Source: Clostridia bacterium (lineage in GTDB: Bacteria > Bacillota > Clostridia > UMGS1883 > UMGS1540). From it: DNA of 64,000 nt. The stretch's first letter is position 1; every line of letters begins with the position of its first letter. This document shows positions 51,930 to 60,131 of the stretch, one piece after another. The stretch lies in assembly GCA_017442155.1 (NCBI GenBank), contig JAFSAU010000030.1:49088-113087 (forward strand), in the 5' to 3' direction. Under the pieces are notes generated by a model. It was not told the origin of the DNA, did no database searches, and saw only the letters and a program-made list of their open reading frames with translations. Position numbers and translations under genes: made by a program.

Positions 51930-53114
51930 TTATTCTCTTCCGGGAATAACTACTTTATCTAAAATCCCGGTGAGCTTTGCTATAGTCATGCCGTAATTGG
52001 TAATCGGCACGCCTGCAGCCTCTGCCGCCGCTATCCTGGAAAGCACATGCCGACGGTTAAACATGCAAGCTCCGCAGTGAATTATCAGGCTGTAGGGCGA
52101 CAAATCTGCGGGGAAATCCTCTCCGCTAACCACGTCGACCCCAAGCCCCTGTCCCACTTTTTTCCGGAGAAGTGCCGGTATTTTTACCCGCCCGATATCC
52201 TCCGAGGCCGGGGCATGGGTGCAGGCCTCCGCAATCAATACTCTATCCTCTTCCTGCAGTTTCTCAATTCTCTCTGCTCCACGCATGAAAATTTCTGCAT
52301 CCCCTTTTACATCTGCCAGCAAAACTGAAAAAGAGGTCAGTGCAACGCCCCGGGGCGTTTTTTCATACACTGTTTTAAACACCTGGGAATCCGTAATAAT
52401 CAGGTCCGGCTTTTTCGCGCACCTTTCAAGAGCCGCCTCCATTGTCTCCGGTGTGACAGCTGTAGCAATACAGCCCCGGTCCAAAAGTTCCCGTATCGTC
52501 TGTACCTGGGGCAGAATCAGCCGCCCCTTCGGTGCCGAATCGTCCTGGGGCATTACCAGCATTACATGGTCGCCGCTTTTGCAGACCCGGCCCGTAATGC
52601 TCCGTTCCTCTGCACTAAAGGGCATAAGTGCTTTTCTTACAGCTTCAAACCCTGTTTTTTCTGCGGCACTGACCCGCAGCACCGCCCTGCCGCATGCGGC
52701 CTCTGCCGCTTCAGCCACGCCCTCCGTCTCCCCGACATCCGTTTTATTCAAAACGGGCAGGACGGGGATTTTTCGTGTTCTGCACTTATCTGCCCACGCG
52801 GCATCCTCTTCACTGAACACCCCGGCAAAAACCAATATAGCCACATCGGTTTTCTCCAATGCCTTTTCCGTCTTTTCCACGCGCCGGAGTCCTAACACTC
52901 CCGTGTCATCAAATCCGGCAGTATCAATCAGCACACAAGGGCCGACACCCCGGATTTCCATGTTTTTATACACCGGGTCCGCAGTCGTGCCCAAAACGTC
53001 CGACACGATCGCCACATCCTGCTCTGTAAGTGCATTGATAAATGAAGATTTTCCGGCATTTCGCCGTCCGAATATCCCGATATGCAGCCTTGTACCTCTC
53101 GGTGCCTGTTCCAT
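51930..53114 (-). CDS. hydF: [FeFe]-hydrogenase maturation GTPase HydF
   Basis: The scaffold that carries the diiron subcluster to the hydrogenase. 394 residues. GTPase domain at the start: P-loop GIFGRRNAGKSSFINAL, GTTADPVYKN, DTAGFDD and LNKTD. The C-terminal cluster-binding domain has EACTHAP and IIHCGACMFNRR, the CxH...HCxxC ligands. Start at 53114 after GGGAGGGG; the open extension upstream is not used. It is the last gene of the operon, 13 bp after hydG. Confidence 0.94.
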   Translation of the reverse strand: MEQAPRGTRLHIGIFGRRNAGKSSFINALTEQDVAIVSDVLGTTADPVYKNMEIRGVGPCVLIDTAGFDDTGVLGLRRVEKTEKALEKTDVAILVFAGVFSEEDAAWADKCRTRKIPVLPVLNKTDVGETEGVAEAAEAACGRAVLRVSAAEKTGFEAVRKALMPFSAEERSITGRVCKSGDHVMLVMPQDDSAPKGRLILPQVQTIRELLDRGCIATAVTPETMEAALERCAKKPDLIITDSQVFKTVYEKTPRGVALTSFSVLLADVKGDAEIFMRGAERIEKLQEEDRVLIAEACTHAPASEDIGRVKIPALLRKKVGQGLGVDVVSGEDFPADLSPYSLIIHCGACMFNRRHVLSRIAAAEAAGVPITNYGMTIAKLTGILDKVVIPGRE

Positions 53115-53127
53115 AGCTTCCCCTCCC

Positions 53128-54540
53128 TCAGAACCGGAAATCACGACTGCCCTCGTGCATCCGGGCAATATTCTCTTCCGCAATTTTCCGCACCTTTTCG
53201 TTCGGAATCTGCGTAAGCTCCTTCTGTATCAAGGCTTCACCGATTTTCCTTGTTTCGGGAGAAGCATAGTCCTCCAGATATTCCTGCAGTGTCATCAACG
53301 CATTGGGTTGACAGCAGTTTGCAATCTGTCCTGCCTTCACTAACTGCATAAACCGGTCTCCGGTGCGGTTTTCCCGGTAACATGCTGTACAGAAGCTTGG
53401 AATATACCCCTGCTTCATCAGCCAGTTTACCACCTCATCCAGCGTCCGTCTGTCTTCAATTTCAAACTGAATGGATTCATTATCCTCTTCTGCATACCCG
53501 CCGACACTGGTGCGTGAACCGCCGGAAAGCTGGGATATGCCGATTTTCAGGAGCTTTGCACGGGTCTCTGCCGACTCACGGGTGGACACAATCATACCGG
53601 TGTAAGGCACGGCCAGACGAATCACCGCCACGATTTTTTCAAAAATATCATCAGCCACAGCATTGGAGAATTTATCTACTTCCACGCCGTTTGCCGGACG
53701 AATACGGGGTACGCTGATGGTGTGCGGCCCCACACCCATTGCCGCCTCCAGGTGCTCCGCATGCATCAGAAGGCCCACGAAATCATACCGGTAGAGATTG
53801 AGCCCAAACAACACGCCCAGACCCACGTCATCAATCCCGCCCTGCATCGCCCGGTCCATAGCCTCCGTGTGATAGGCATAGTCGCTCTTCGGTCCGGTGG
53901 GATGCAACATTTCATAGTTTTCCTTGTGATATGTCTCCTGGAACAGAATATACGTGCCGATTTTTGCTTCGTGCAACGCCCGGTAATTCTCCACCGTCGT
54001 CGCGGCAATATTGACGTTAACCCGGCGGATAGCACCGTTTTTATGTTTAATGCTGTAAATGGTATCAATGCTTTCCAGTACATAGGAAATAGGGCTGTAG
54101 ACCGGATGCTCACCGGTTTCCAGTGCCAGCCGCTTGTGTCCCATATCCTGCAGGGCAATGACCTCCCGGCGTATCTCCTCCTGCGTCAGCTTTTTCCTTG
54201 GAATTTCCTTATTTGACATATGGTACGGACAATAGGTACAGCCGTTCACGCAATAATTGGAAAGGTAAAGAGGCGCAAACATGACAATGCGGTTTCCGTA
54301 TAGCCGCATTTTCAGCTCGTTTGCCACCTTGAAAATCCGGGCATTTCTGTCCTCTAAGGTGCATTCCAGAAGCACTGCCGCCTCCCGATGGTCCAGGCCG
54401 CCTCCCTTTTCCGCCTTATCAATCAGCTTGTCAATGAGCGCACCGTCTTCCTTGTGCAACGCCGCATACTTCAGCGTCTCCTCTATTTCCGTATGGTTAA
54501 TAAATTCCTCCGCCCGCGGCGATTTTACATCATATTTCAT
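53128..54540 (-). CDS. hydG: [FeFe]-hydrogenase maturase HydG (tyrosine lyase)
   Basis: A radical-SAM enzyme that splits tyrosine to give the CO and cyanide ligands of the H-cluster. 470 residues. The SAM cluster is CVNGCTYC (CX3CX2C) and the C-terminal auxiliary cluster ligands are in FCTACYRENRTGDRF. Adjacent to ThiH in family, but the C-terminal cysteines fix HydG. It overlaps hydE by four bases. Confidence 0.95.
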   Translation of the reverse strand: MKYDVKSPRAEEFINHTEIEETLKYAALHKEDGALIDKLIDKAEKGGGLDHREAAVLLECTLEDRNARIFKVANELKMRLYGNRIVMFAPLYLSNYCVNGCTYCPYHMSNKEIPRKKLTQEEIRREVIALQDMGHKRLALETGEHPVYSPISYVLESIDTIYSIKHKNGAIRRVNVNIAATTVENYRALHEAKIGTYILFQETYHKENYEMLHPTGPKSDYAYHTEAMDRAMQGGIDDVGLGVLFGLNLYRYDFVGLLMHAEHLEAAMGVGPHTISVPRIRPANGVEVDKFSNAVADDIFEKIVAVIRLAVPYTGMIVSTRESAETRAKLLKIGISQLSGGSRTSVGGYAEEDNESIQFEIEDRRTLDEVVNWLMKQGYIPSFCTACYRENRTGDRFMQLVKAGQIANCCQPNALMTLQEYLEDYASPETRKIGEALIQKELTQIPNEKVRKIAEENIARMHEGSRDFRF

Positions 54541-55550
54541 TGATAATCTCCCCTTACATTTTTTATTTCATATCCGATATCCTGTATCCTTTTACGGACC
54601 GTATCTATCGTTTCAAAGGCCTTATTGTCATAAATGGCATACTTTCCGCGCACACACGGCGGCGAAAGGTTGGGCATTACCACATTCGCCCCCGCCCGGA
54701 TTCCTTCCTCCCGCCCGTCAGGCGAAAGCGTTGCCAGAGCTGTTGTTGCAGGCAGTAATGCCCGCGGGTGCATCAGGCGCAAGATGGAAAGCAGCTTCAG
54801 CGTATCTTCCAGCCGCCCCGCCGAAAACCCGGCAAAGGGTGTTTTTGACTGGGGAATGAACGGCCCTATGCCTATCATATGGGGCCGGAACTCCTGTAGA
54901 AACAGTAAGTCCTCGGCTATGGTTTCCACCGTCTGATACGGTGACCCCACCATGAAGCCTGCGCCCACCTGATATCCCAGCTCCTTCAGATTCCGCAGAC
55001 ATTCCATCCGGGAGGAAAGCGTCATTTCGGGCGGATGCAATTTTTCGTAATGGTCCGGACTCGCCGTTTCATGCCGCAGAAGATACCGGTCTGCCCCTGC
55101 CTCCCGCAGTCGTGCGTAGGATTCCCGGCTGCGTTCCCCTAATGAAAGCGTCACTGCCGCCTCCGGAAACCGCTGTTTCAGACCCGAAACAATGCGGCAG
55201 ACCCGTTCATCCGTAAAGTAGCCGTCCTCTCCCCCCTGCAAGACAAACGTGCGTATGCCGTCTTCGTAGCCTGCCGCACATGCGGCAAAGATATCCTCAT
55301 CAGAGAGCCGGTACCGTGCCGCCTCGGCCGAACGCCGCAGGCCGCAATACAGGCAGTTATTTTTGCAGTAGCTGCTGATTTCTACAAGGCCACGCAGATA
55401 TATGGTCTTTCCAAACACACTGTCTGCCCTTTTCCTTGCCTCTATGCGTAGAAAAGCATTTTCCGTATCCGTTTGCAGTAAACACAGAATTTCCGCTTTC
55501 GCAAGTGCATCTCCCTGTACCAGCCGCTCTGCCACCGCCCGGGTCGTCAT
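54537..55550 (-). CDS. hydE: [FeFe]-hydrogenase maturase HydE (radical SAM)
   Basis: A radical-SAM enzyme making the dithiolate-bridge precursor of the H-cluster. 337 residues. SAM cluster motif CKNNCLYC in the block LVEISSYCKNNCLYCGLRR, and the conserved FVLQGGEDGYFTDERV. It overlaps both the small regulator gene upstream and hydG downstream by four bases. The hydrogenase structural gene hydA is not within the window. Confidence 0.94.
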   Translation of the reverse strand: MTTRAVAERLVQGDALAKAEILCLLQTDTENAFLRIEARKRADSVFGKTIYLRGLVEISSYCKNNCLYCGLRRSAEAARYRLSDEDIFAACAAGYEDGIRTFVLQGGEDGYFTDERVCRIVSGLKQRFPEAAVTLSLGERSRESYARLREAGADRYLLRHETASPDHYEKLHPPEMTLSSRMECLRNLKELGYQVGAGFMVGSPYQTVETIAEDLLFLQEFRPHMIGIGPFIPQSKTPFAGFSAGRLEDTLKLLSILRLMHPRALLPATTALATLSPDGREEGIRAGANVVMPNLSPPCVRGKYAIYDNKAFETIDTVRKRIQDIGYEIKNVRGDYQ

Positions 55551-55792
55551 AGTTTCGCGTAAACGGTTTTAGCCGTTACGCCCTCCAGCATCCCAAGCTT
55601 CCCGGAAATAGCCGCCGTCACAGACTCCGGTGCATCCACCACCACACTGATGACGGATACCTTCTTTTCCCTGTACGGGATTCCCATTCTTCCCACAATA
55701 TAGTCGCCTGCTTCGTGCAGGATATGATTGATTTTTTCTGCCGATTCCGTATCTTCTACAATAATGCCGATATGGGCAAGCCTATTTTCCAT
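55547..55792 (-). CDS. TM1266-like putative regulator of the [FeFe]-hydrogenase system
   Basis: An 81-residue ACT-like protein of the TM1266/iron-only hydrogenase system regulator family, found beside hydEFG genes. It reads MENRLAHIGIIVEDTESAEK, with GMPYREKKVSVISVVVDAP-like strands following (here MGIPYREKK). Start 55792 is set by AGGAGG. A longer frame to 55894 is open but runs through a terminator hairpin. It is the first gene after the operon promoter and leader. Biochemical role unknown. Confidence 0.88.
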   Translation of the reverse strand: MENRLAHIGIIVEDTESAEKINHILHEAGDYIVGRMGIPYREKKVSVISVVVDAPESVTAAISGKLGMLEGVTAKTVYAKL

Positions 55793-55958
55793 GTTGTTTC
55801 CTCCTATACAAAAACCGCTCCATCTTTGAAAGACGGAGCGGCCGGATCGCCGTACAAAAACAGAATCCCAATACACCAGATAACGGTGCACCATGTTCGT
55901 TTTCTATGTTTTTCCGCCTTTCAGGTAGGGACGAACCCGCGCTGTCAGGTTTTACATC
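55793..55958 (-). promoter_or_regulatory. Leader of about 165 nt of the hydrogenase maturation operon, candidate riboregulator
   Basis: Between the start point near 55955 and the first gene. It has a GTTCGT...ACGAAC pair enclosing CCCTACCTGAAAGGCGG, a CACC...GGTG pair, an AAAAACA/TGTTTTT pair that spans them, and the terminal terminator. It does not match the riboswitch consensus patterns I could recall. Function as attenuator is inference from layout. Confidence 0.5.
55815..55841 (-). terminator. Intrinsic terminator within the leader of the hyd operon
   Basis: On the minus strand CCGCTCC (55841-55835) pairs with GGAGCGG (55821-55815), with more pairs from TCTTT/AAAGA inside, followed by TTTTTG. 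It stands between the operon promoter (55962-55991) and the first RBS (55804-55799), the classic place for a transcription attenuator. Confidence 0.75.
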
Positions 55959-55961
55959 TAT

Positions 55962-55991
55962 AGTATACCATACCGTTGCACAGTTTGTCAA
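55962..55991 (-). promoter_or_regulatory. Promoter of the hydrogenase maturation operon
   Basis: Minus strand: TTGACA (55991-55986), 18-bp spacer, TATACT (55967-55962), with an extended -10 TGG before it. Confidence 0.8.
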
Positions 55992-56061
55992 CGGTTTTAT
56001 TCGTGCAAGAGTGTTTTCAGAAAAATCCAAAACAGTTTTTTATCCCTGCTTTGTTAAAATA

Positions 56062-57003
56062 CTAATATCCGATTTGTCTTGCCAGCTGCCGAAGTCTGTC
56101 CGCACCCCGGCGCAGTGCCGCAATTTCCCCGTCGGAAAGAGGGATTTCCACGCTTCGGGCAATTCCGTGAGACCCTATGGCTCTGGGGATGCTCAGACAG
56201 ACATCCCGGATGTCATATTCACCGTCACAAAGTCCCGATACGGTCAGAATTGAATTTTCTCCGCCACCAAGTGCACGGACAATACGCTCTGCCGCCAGCG
56301 ACACCGCATAATATGTGGCCCCCTTCTTCTCAACGATTTCATAGGCCGCATTTTTCACGCTCTGTCGGATTTCTTCAAGGCTCGCACCGCTGCACTGTCC
56401 GCACCGATTGCAAAACTCGCCGATTGGAAGTCCGGCAATCATAGCGGAATGCCACGCCGTCACCTCACTGTCCCCATGCTCTCCCAGGACGTAGGCATGG
56501 ATGTTCCGCGCATCAATATGGGTATGCTCCGAAAGCCGGGCCCGAAGCCGGGCCGTGTCCAACACTGTGCCGCTTCCGATTACCCTTACCGGAGACAACC
56601 CCGTGATTTTCAGTGTAATATACGTCAGAATATCCACCGGATTTGTCACCGCCAGCAGCAGCACCTCTTTGGGACAGTACCGCATAACCTCTTGGAGAAT
56701 ACTTTTAAAAACAGAAGCATTCCGCGACAGCAAATCCGTTCGGGATTCCCCCGGCTTTTGTGCCGCGCCGGCCGCCAAAATAATAATATCCGCATCCTTA
56801 CAATCCCGGTACTCTCCGGCGTACACCTGCATGGGACGAACAAAGGGAACGCCATGTCCGATGTCCATAGCCTCCCCTTCTGCTTTGTCTTTATCAATAT
56901 CAATCAGAACGATTTCCCGTACACTTTCTTTTACCAGAAGTGTATATCCGATAGTAGCACCCACAAAGCCCGTTCCGATAATTACAACCTTTCTGTCTTT
57001 CAA
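56062..57003 (-). CDS. ldh: L-lactate dehydrogenase
   Basis: Reduces pyruvate to L-lactate with NADH in fermentation. 313 residues. NAD motif IIGTGFVGATIGYTLL; the substrate loop is GAAQKPGESR with Gln at the position that separates lactate from malate dehydrogenases (Arg in the latter); catalytic His is in LGEHGDSE. It is the third gene of an amidohydrolase-AEC-ldh group, 16 bp after the transporter. No clear terminator before the next promoter. Confidence 0.92.
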   Translation of the reverse strand: MKDRKVVIIGTGFVGATIGYTLLVKESVREIVLIDIDKDKAEGEAMDIGHGVPFVRPMQVYAGEYRDCKDADIIILAAGAAQKPGESRTDLLSRNASVFKSILQEVMRYCPKEVLLLAVTNPVDILTYITLKITGLSPVRVIGSGTVLDTARLRARLSEHTHIDARNIHAYVLGEHGDSEVTAWHSAMIAGLPIGEFCNRCGQCSGASLEEIRQSVKNAAYEIVEKKGATYYAVSLAAERIVRALGGGENSILTVSGLCDGEYDIRDVCLSIPRAIGSHGIARSVEIPLSDGEIAALRRGADRLRQLARQIGY

Positions 57004-57019
57004 GTCAATTCACCTCATA

Positions 57020-57961
57020 TCAGAGGATACCCAGATTCTTGAGAATAAATACGCCAAAAAAGACAAATACAAAACTCATAAATGTACTGATTAAAATAAT
57101 GTTGCCGTACATATCATAATCGCCGTTCATGTTGCGCGTCATGGCATAGCCTGCCACCGCCGCAGGGGAAGCCCAGAACACGAATAGTGTGCCGAGTCCC
57201 TCGCCCCGTATGCCCAAAAGATATGCAATCCATGTAAAAATCACTGTAAAAACAATGGTTTTCAGCGCCGATGCCCCGAAGGATAATCCGAAAGTTTCTT
57301 TGAGGTTTGCGTATTTCATGGAAATCCCGATGGTAATCAGCGAAAGCGGTACACACATATCGCTGATATATGTAAGAGTTTTGTCAATGGCAACCGGCAG
57401 ATGTAGTTTACAAAGATACGCAAGCGTACCTGCCATTGCCGACAGAATAATCGGGTTTTTCGCAATGCCGATAAGGGTTTTCTTTATACCGCCGCCATGA
57501 TTTAAAAAGCTTTCCAGACAAATAACGGAAAAAACATTCAGAAGAATCATGCCGACCGCCAAAATCACCGTGCCGTTTGTCGCCGCCACACTGCCGAACA
57601 AGGCTTTTGTAAGGGGCAGACCGAGTATGGCGTAATTGGCGCGGAACGCCCCTTGGGAAAACGCCGCCCGGCGGCGGTTATCCTTTGTGACAACATGTGC
57701 CAGTAGCCAGGAGGCAATGAACATAACCGCAATGGAAATGACCGCAATCAGAAGAAGTCTTCCGTCAAAACTGGTGCCGATTTCAGAATTTGCAATGTCC
57801 TGAAAAATCATAATGGGCAAAACAAATCGAAATACAACCGTTGTGGCCTTCTCCGCAAAAGTATCATCTGCAATTTTCCATTTCCGAAGGAGGATTCCCA
57901 GTCCCACCAAAAGGAATATGGGCACTACGCCGTTAATGCAAACCATTAAATTTTCTGTCAT
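57020..57961 (-). CDS. AEC-family transporter (auxin efflux carrier type)
   Basis: A membrane carrier of 313 residues with about ten helices, PF03547-type. Conserved segments: VPIFLLVGLGILLRKW at the start, FRANYAILGLPLTKALFG in the first half, and FWASPAAVAGYAMTRNMNGD near the end. Relatives move organic acids such as malate or lactate. Between an amidohydrolase and lactate dehydrogenase genes, a carboxylate substrate is likely. Start overlaps the amidohydrolase stop (ATGA). Confidence 0.88.
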   Translation of the reverse strand: MTENLMVCINGVVPIFLLVGLGILLRKWKIADDTFAEKATTVVFRFVLPIMIFQDIANSEIGTSFDGRLLLIAVISIAVMFIASWLLAHVVTKDNRRRAAFSQGAFRANYAILGLPLTKALFGSVAATNGTVILAVGMILLNVFSVICLESFLNHGGGIKKTLIGIAKNPIILSAMAGTLAYLCKLHLPVAIDKTLTYISDMCVPLSLITIGISMKYANLKETFGLSFGASALKTIVFTVIFTWIAYLLGIRGEGLGTLFVFWASPAAVAGYAMTRNMNGDYDMYGNIILISTFMSFVFVFFGVFILKNLGIL

Positions 57962-58716
57962 CTTCCTAATAACCTTTCTGCATTTTTATAGGCCACCTTT
58001 TCAAGCACGGCAACCGGCAGATTCTCAAACAACACACCGCCGGTGTACACACCCGGATTGCAGACCGGGAAATCGGAGCCAAAGAGAACTCTGTCCGCCC
58101 CCACCCGGTCGGTAATGAAACGGAGCATCCCATTCCGGAAAATACCCGTACCGGAAATGTCCAGATACGCATTTTCGTACTTTTTCATTCGCTCTATGTG
58201 CGCGAGTACCGAATCCGCTTCGCCCGGATGGGCAAACACGAAAGAAAGACGCGGAAACAGCTCACACACCCTGTCCATATCCGCACCGTCAGTAGGATGA
58301 CAGCTGACAATCATCCCTTTTTCCTGCGCCAGCTCAAAAATCTCACCACAATCGCAGTACTTCCAACCACCGGATGCATAGGGCGTCAGCTCCCCTATAA
58401 GGCGCACACCGCGCGCATAGGCTTCCTCCACGGCTTCACAGCTTTCCTTCATATACTGCGGATTGATTCTGAGCCCCGGAATATAAAAATCACCGTGTTC
58501 TTCATAAAGACGGTACATCACTGCATTTTCCCGGTGCATTTTTTCCAGTTCATTCCCCCCTGCTTTTGTAAGGACAGACCCGGCGGTTGCGAAAATGCCC
58601 AGCCCCTCCAGTTCTGTCCGCTGAAAGTCGTATCCCACATCCTCAGGCCGGGGATAGCGTTTGATACTCTCCGTCATTTCTATGTAAGGATGCGTATGAA
58701 AATCTAAAAATTGCAT
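57958..58716 (-). CDS. Amidohydrolase-2 family protein (TIM barrel)
   Basis: A metal-dependent hydrolase or decarboxylase of 252 residues (PF04909 type). Metal or catalytic residues: FLDFHTHPY (HxH) at the start, VSCHPTDG, VFAHPGEAD and VLFGSDFPV near the end. Start at 58716 follows AAAAAGGA; the longer frame to 58746 lacks an RBS. The family covers hydrolases and 2-pyrone/aromatic decarboxylases, so the substrate is open. First gene of the ldh group. Confidence 0.85.
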   Translation of the reverse strand: MQFLDFHTHPYIEMTESIKRYPRPEDVGYDFQRTELEGLGIFATAGSVLTKAGGNELEKMHRENAVMYRLYEEHGDFYIPGLRINPQYMKESCEAVEEAYARGVRLIGELTPYASGGWKYCDCGEIFELAQEKGMIVSCHPTDGADMDRVCELFPRLSFVFAHPGEADSVLAHIERMKKYENAYLDISGTGIFRNGMLRFITDRVGADRVLFGSDFPVCNPGVYTGGVLFENLPVAVLEKVAYKNAERLLGR

Positions 58717-58744
58717 AACACTGTTCCTTTTTCTTTTTTTGTTC

Positions 58745-58773
58745 ATTATACTATATTTTTATTGTAAATGCAA
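58745..58773 (-). promoter_or_regulatory. Promoter of the amidohydrolase-AEC-ldh operon
   Basis: Minus strand: TTGCAT (58773-58768), 17-bp spacer, TATAAT (58750-58745). Divergent from dinB, about 30 bp away. Confidence 0.8.
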
Positions 58774-58803
58774 GAAAAAAGAGAATTTAATCTGTCTGCA
58801 GGA

Positions 58804-58833
58804 TTGACTTTCCGGACACTCCGGGTGTATAAT
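58804..58833 (+). promoter_or_regulatory. Promoter of dinB, with a palindrome in the spacer
   Basis: TTGACT (58804-58809), 18-bp spacer, TATAAT (58828-58833). The spacer contains the perfect dyad CCGGA-CAC-TCCGG (58812-58824), a possible operator; it is not the LexA box known in Bacillus. Confidence 0.75.
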
Positions 58834-58853
58834 AAAAGAAAAGGAGGTGCCTC

Positions 58854-60098
58854 ATGGAAAGACTGATTTTTCATCTTGACGTAAACAGTGCATTTTTATC
58901 CTGGGAAGCCGTGCGGCATCTCAGCCACACAGGAGAGGACCTGCGTCTGATTCCCTCCGCCATCGGCGGCAACCCGGAAAAACGGACAGGTATTATTCTT
59001 GCGAAATCAATTCCGGCCAAAAAAATGGGGATTAAAACGGGCGAACCGGTTTCCATGGCCCTCCGGAAATGTCCTGAATTAGTCCTGCATCCCCCGGATT
59101 TTCATTTGTACCAACGAAATTCCAATGCTTTTATGCGCATCTGTCACGCCTACGCACCCGTGATTGAAAAATTTTCCATTGACGAGTGCTTTATGGATAT
59201 GACCGGCACCGGCCTTCTGTATCCGGACCCGGTAGCTCTCGCCTGCGAAATCAAGGATAAAATCCGGACGGAGCTGGGCTTTACGGTTAATATCGGTATC
59301 GCAAATAATAAGCTCTGCGCCAAAATGGCCAGTGATTTTGAAAAGCCTGACCGGGTACACACGCTTTTCCGGCATGAAATCCCGGAAAAGCTTTGGACGC
59401 TTCCGGTGGACGAATTGTTTATGACGGGCCGGGCAACGGTAGAAAAACTCCGGAAAATAAACGTCCGCACCATAGGCCAGCTGGCGGCTATGGATGTAAC
59501 CAGTCTGCAGACCCTGTTCGGCCAAAAGCACGGCTCCTCTCTCCATGCCCGCGCCCGGGGTGAGGATGATTCTCCTGTGCTGGCCGTGCCTGAAGAGGCC
59601 AAGGGGTACAGCATCTCCACCACCTTAGAGGAGGATGTGACCGCCTCCGAAGACGCCAGACGGATTCTTCTGGCCCTTGCCGACAGTGTGGCCGCCCGTA
59701 TGCGGGCCGATGGTGCCCGGACCGCCTGCGTTGCCGTTACCATCCGGGCCAACGACTTTAAAAACCACTCCCATCAGCAAAGTCTTTCTGCGCCTACGGA
59801 CGGCACTATGGAAATTTATGATATTTCCTGTCGTTTGTTCGATGCGCTGTGGGACAAAAATACGCCGCTCCGTCTTCTTGGCATTTCCCTGACACAGCTT
59901 TCCCGCGAGGAGGGTGGACAACTCACCTTTTTTAATGACGCCAAACGGGAAAAGGAAGAAAAAATTGATAAAACCGTGGACGGTATCCGCGCCCGTTTCG
60001 GGACAGGTGCTGTGGTACGCGGCGCAGTGTATAAAACCCCGCTTAACGTAGGCCGGAAATATAAAGCCCAGCTGGAAAGCAAAAAAGAAACGCGATAA
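58854..60098 (+). CDS. dinB: DNA polymerase IV (Y family)
   Basis: A translesion polymerase of 414 residues. The first catalytic Asp is in IFHLDVNSAFLSWEAV, a variant of DMDAFFASVE common in Clostridia, and the Asp-Glu pair in FSIDECFMDMTG. KKMGIKTGEPVSMALRKCP, VNIGIANNKLCAKMASDFEKP and a C-terminal little-finger domain follow. No obvious beta-clamp motif beyond LTFFND-like QLTFFND (about residue 360), which fits a QLxLF-type clamp-binding site. RBS AAGGAGG. Monocistronic. Confidence 0.94.
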   Translation: MERLIFHLDVNSAFLSWEAVRHLSHTGEDLRLIPSAIGGNPEKRTGIILAKSIPAKKMGIKTGEPVSMALRKCPELVLHPPDFHLYQRNSNAFMRICHAYAPVIEKFSIDECFMDMTGTGLLYPDPVALACEIKDKIRTELGFTVNIGIANNKLCAKMASDFEKPDRVHTLFRHEIPEKLWTLPVDELFMTGRATVEKLRKINVRTIGQLAAMDVTSLQTLFGQKHGSSLHARARGEDDSPVLAVPEEAKGYSISTTLEEDVTASEDARRILLALADSVAARMRADGARTACVAVTIRANDFKNHSHQQSLSAPTDGTMEIYDISCRLFDALWDKNTPLRLLGISLTQLSREEGGQLTFFNDAKREKEEKIDKTVDGIRARFGTGAVVRGAVYKTPLNVGRKYKAQLESKKETR

Positions 60099-60105
60099 AA
60101 TGGAC

Positions 60106-60131
60106 TGTAAAAAAACTTCGGTTTTTTTACA
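60106..60131. terminator. Terminator between convergent dinB and the SLC13-like gene
   Basis: An 11-bp perfect stem, TGTAAAAAAAC (60106-60116) with its complement at 60121-60131 and a TTCG loop. It overlaps the stop codon of the minus-strand gene (60129-60127) and serves both genes. Closely like the terminator at 47044-47080. Confidence 0.85.

Noticed and set aside
55793..55894. 34-codon in-frame extension of the TM1266-like protein
   Set aside because: It would be translated through an intrinsic terminator and the true RBS; family length fits the start at 55792.
56062..57003. Malate dehydrogenase instead of lactate dehydrogenase
   Set aside because: The substrate-specificity loop has Gln (AAQKPGESR), which marks lactate dehydrogenase.
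58804..58853. LexA box at dinB
   Set aside because: No GAAC-N4-GTTC-type or similar SOS box; only the different CCGGA dyad is seen.
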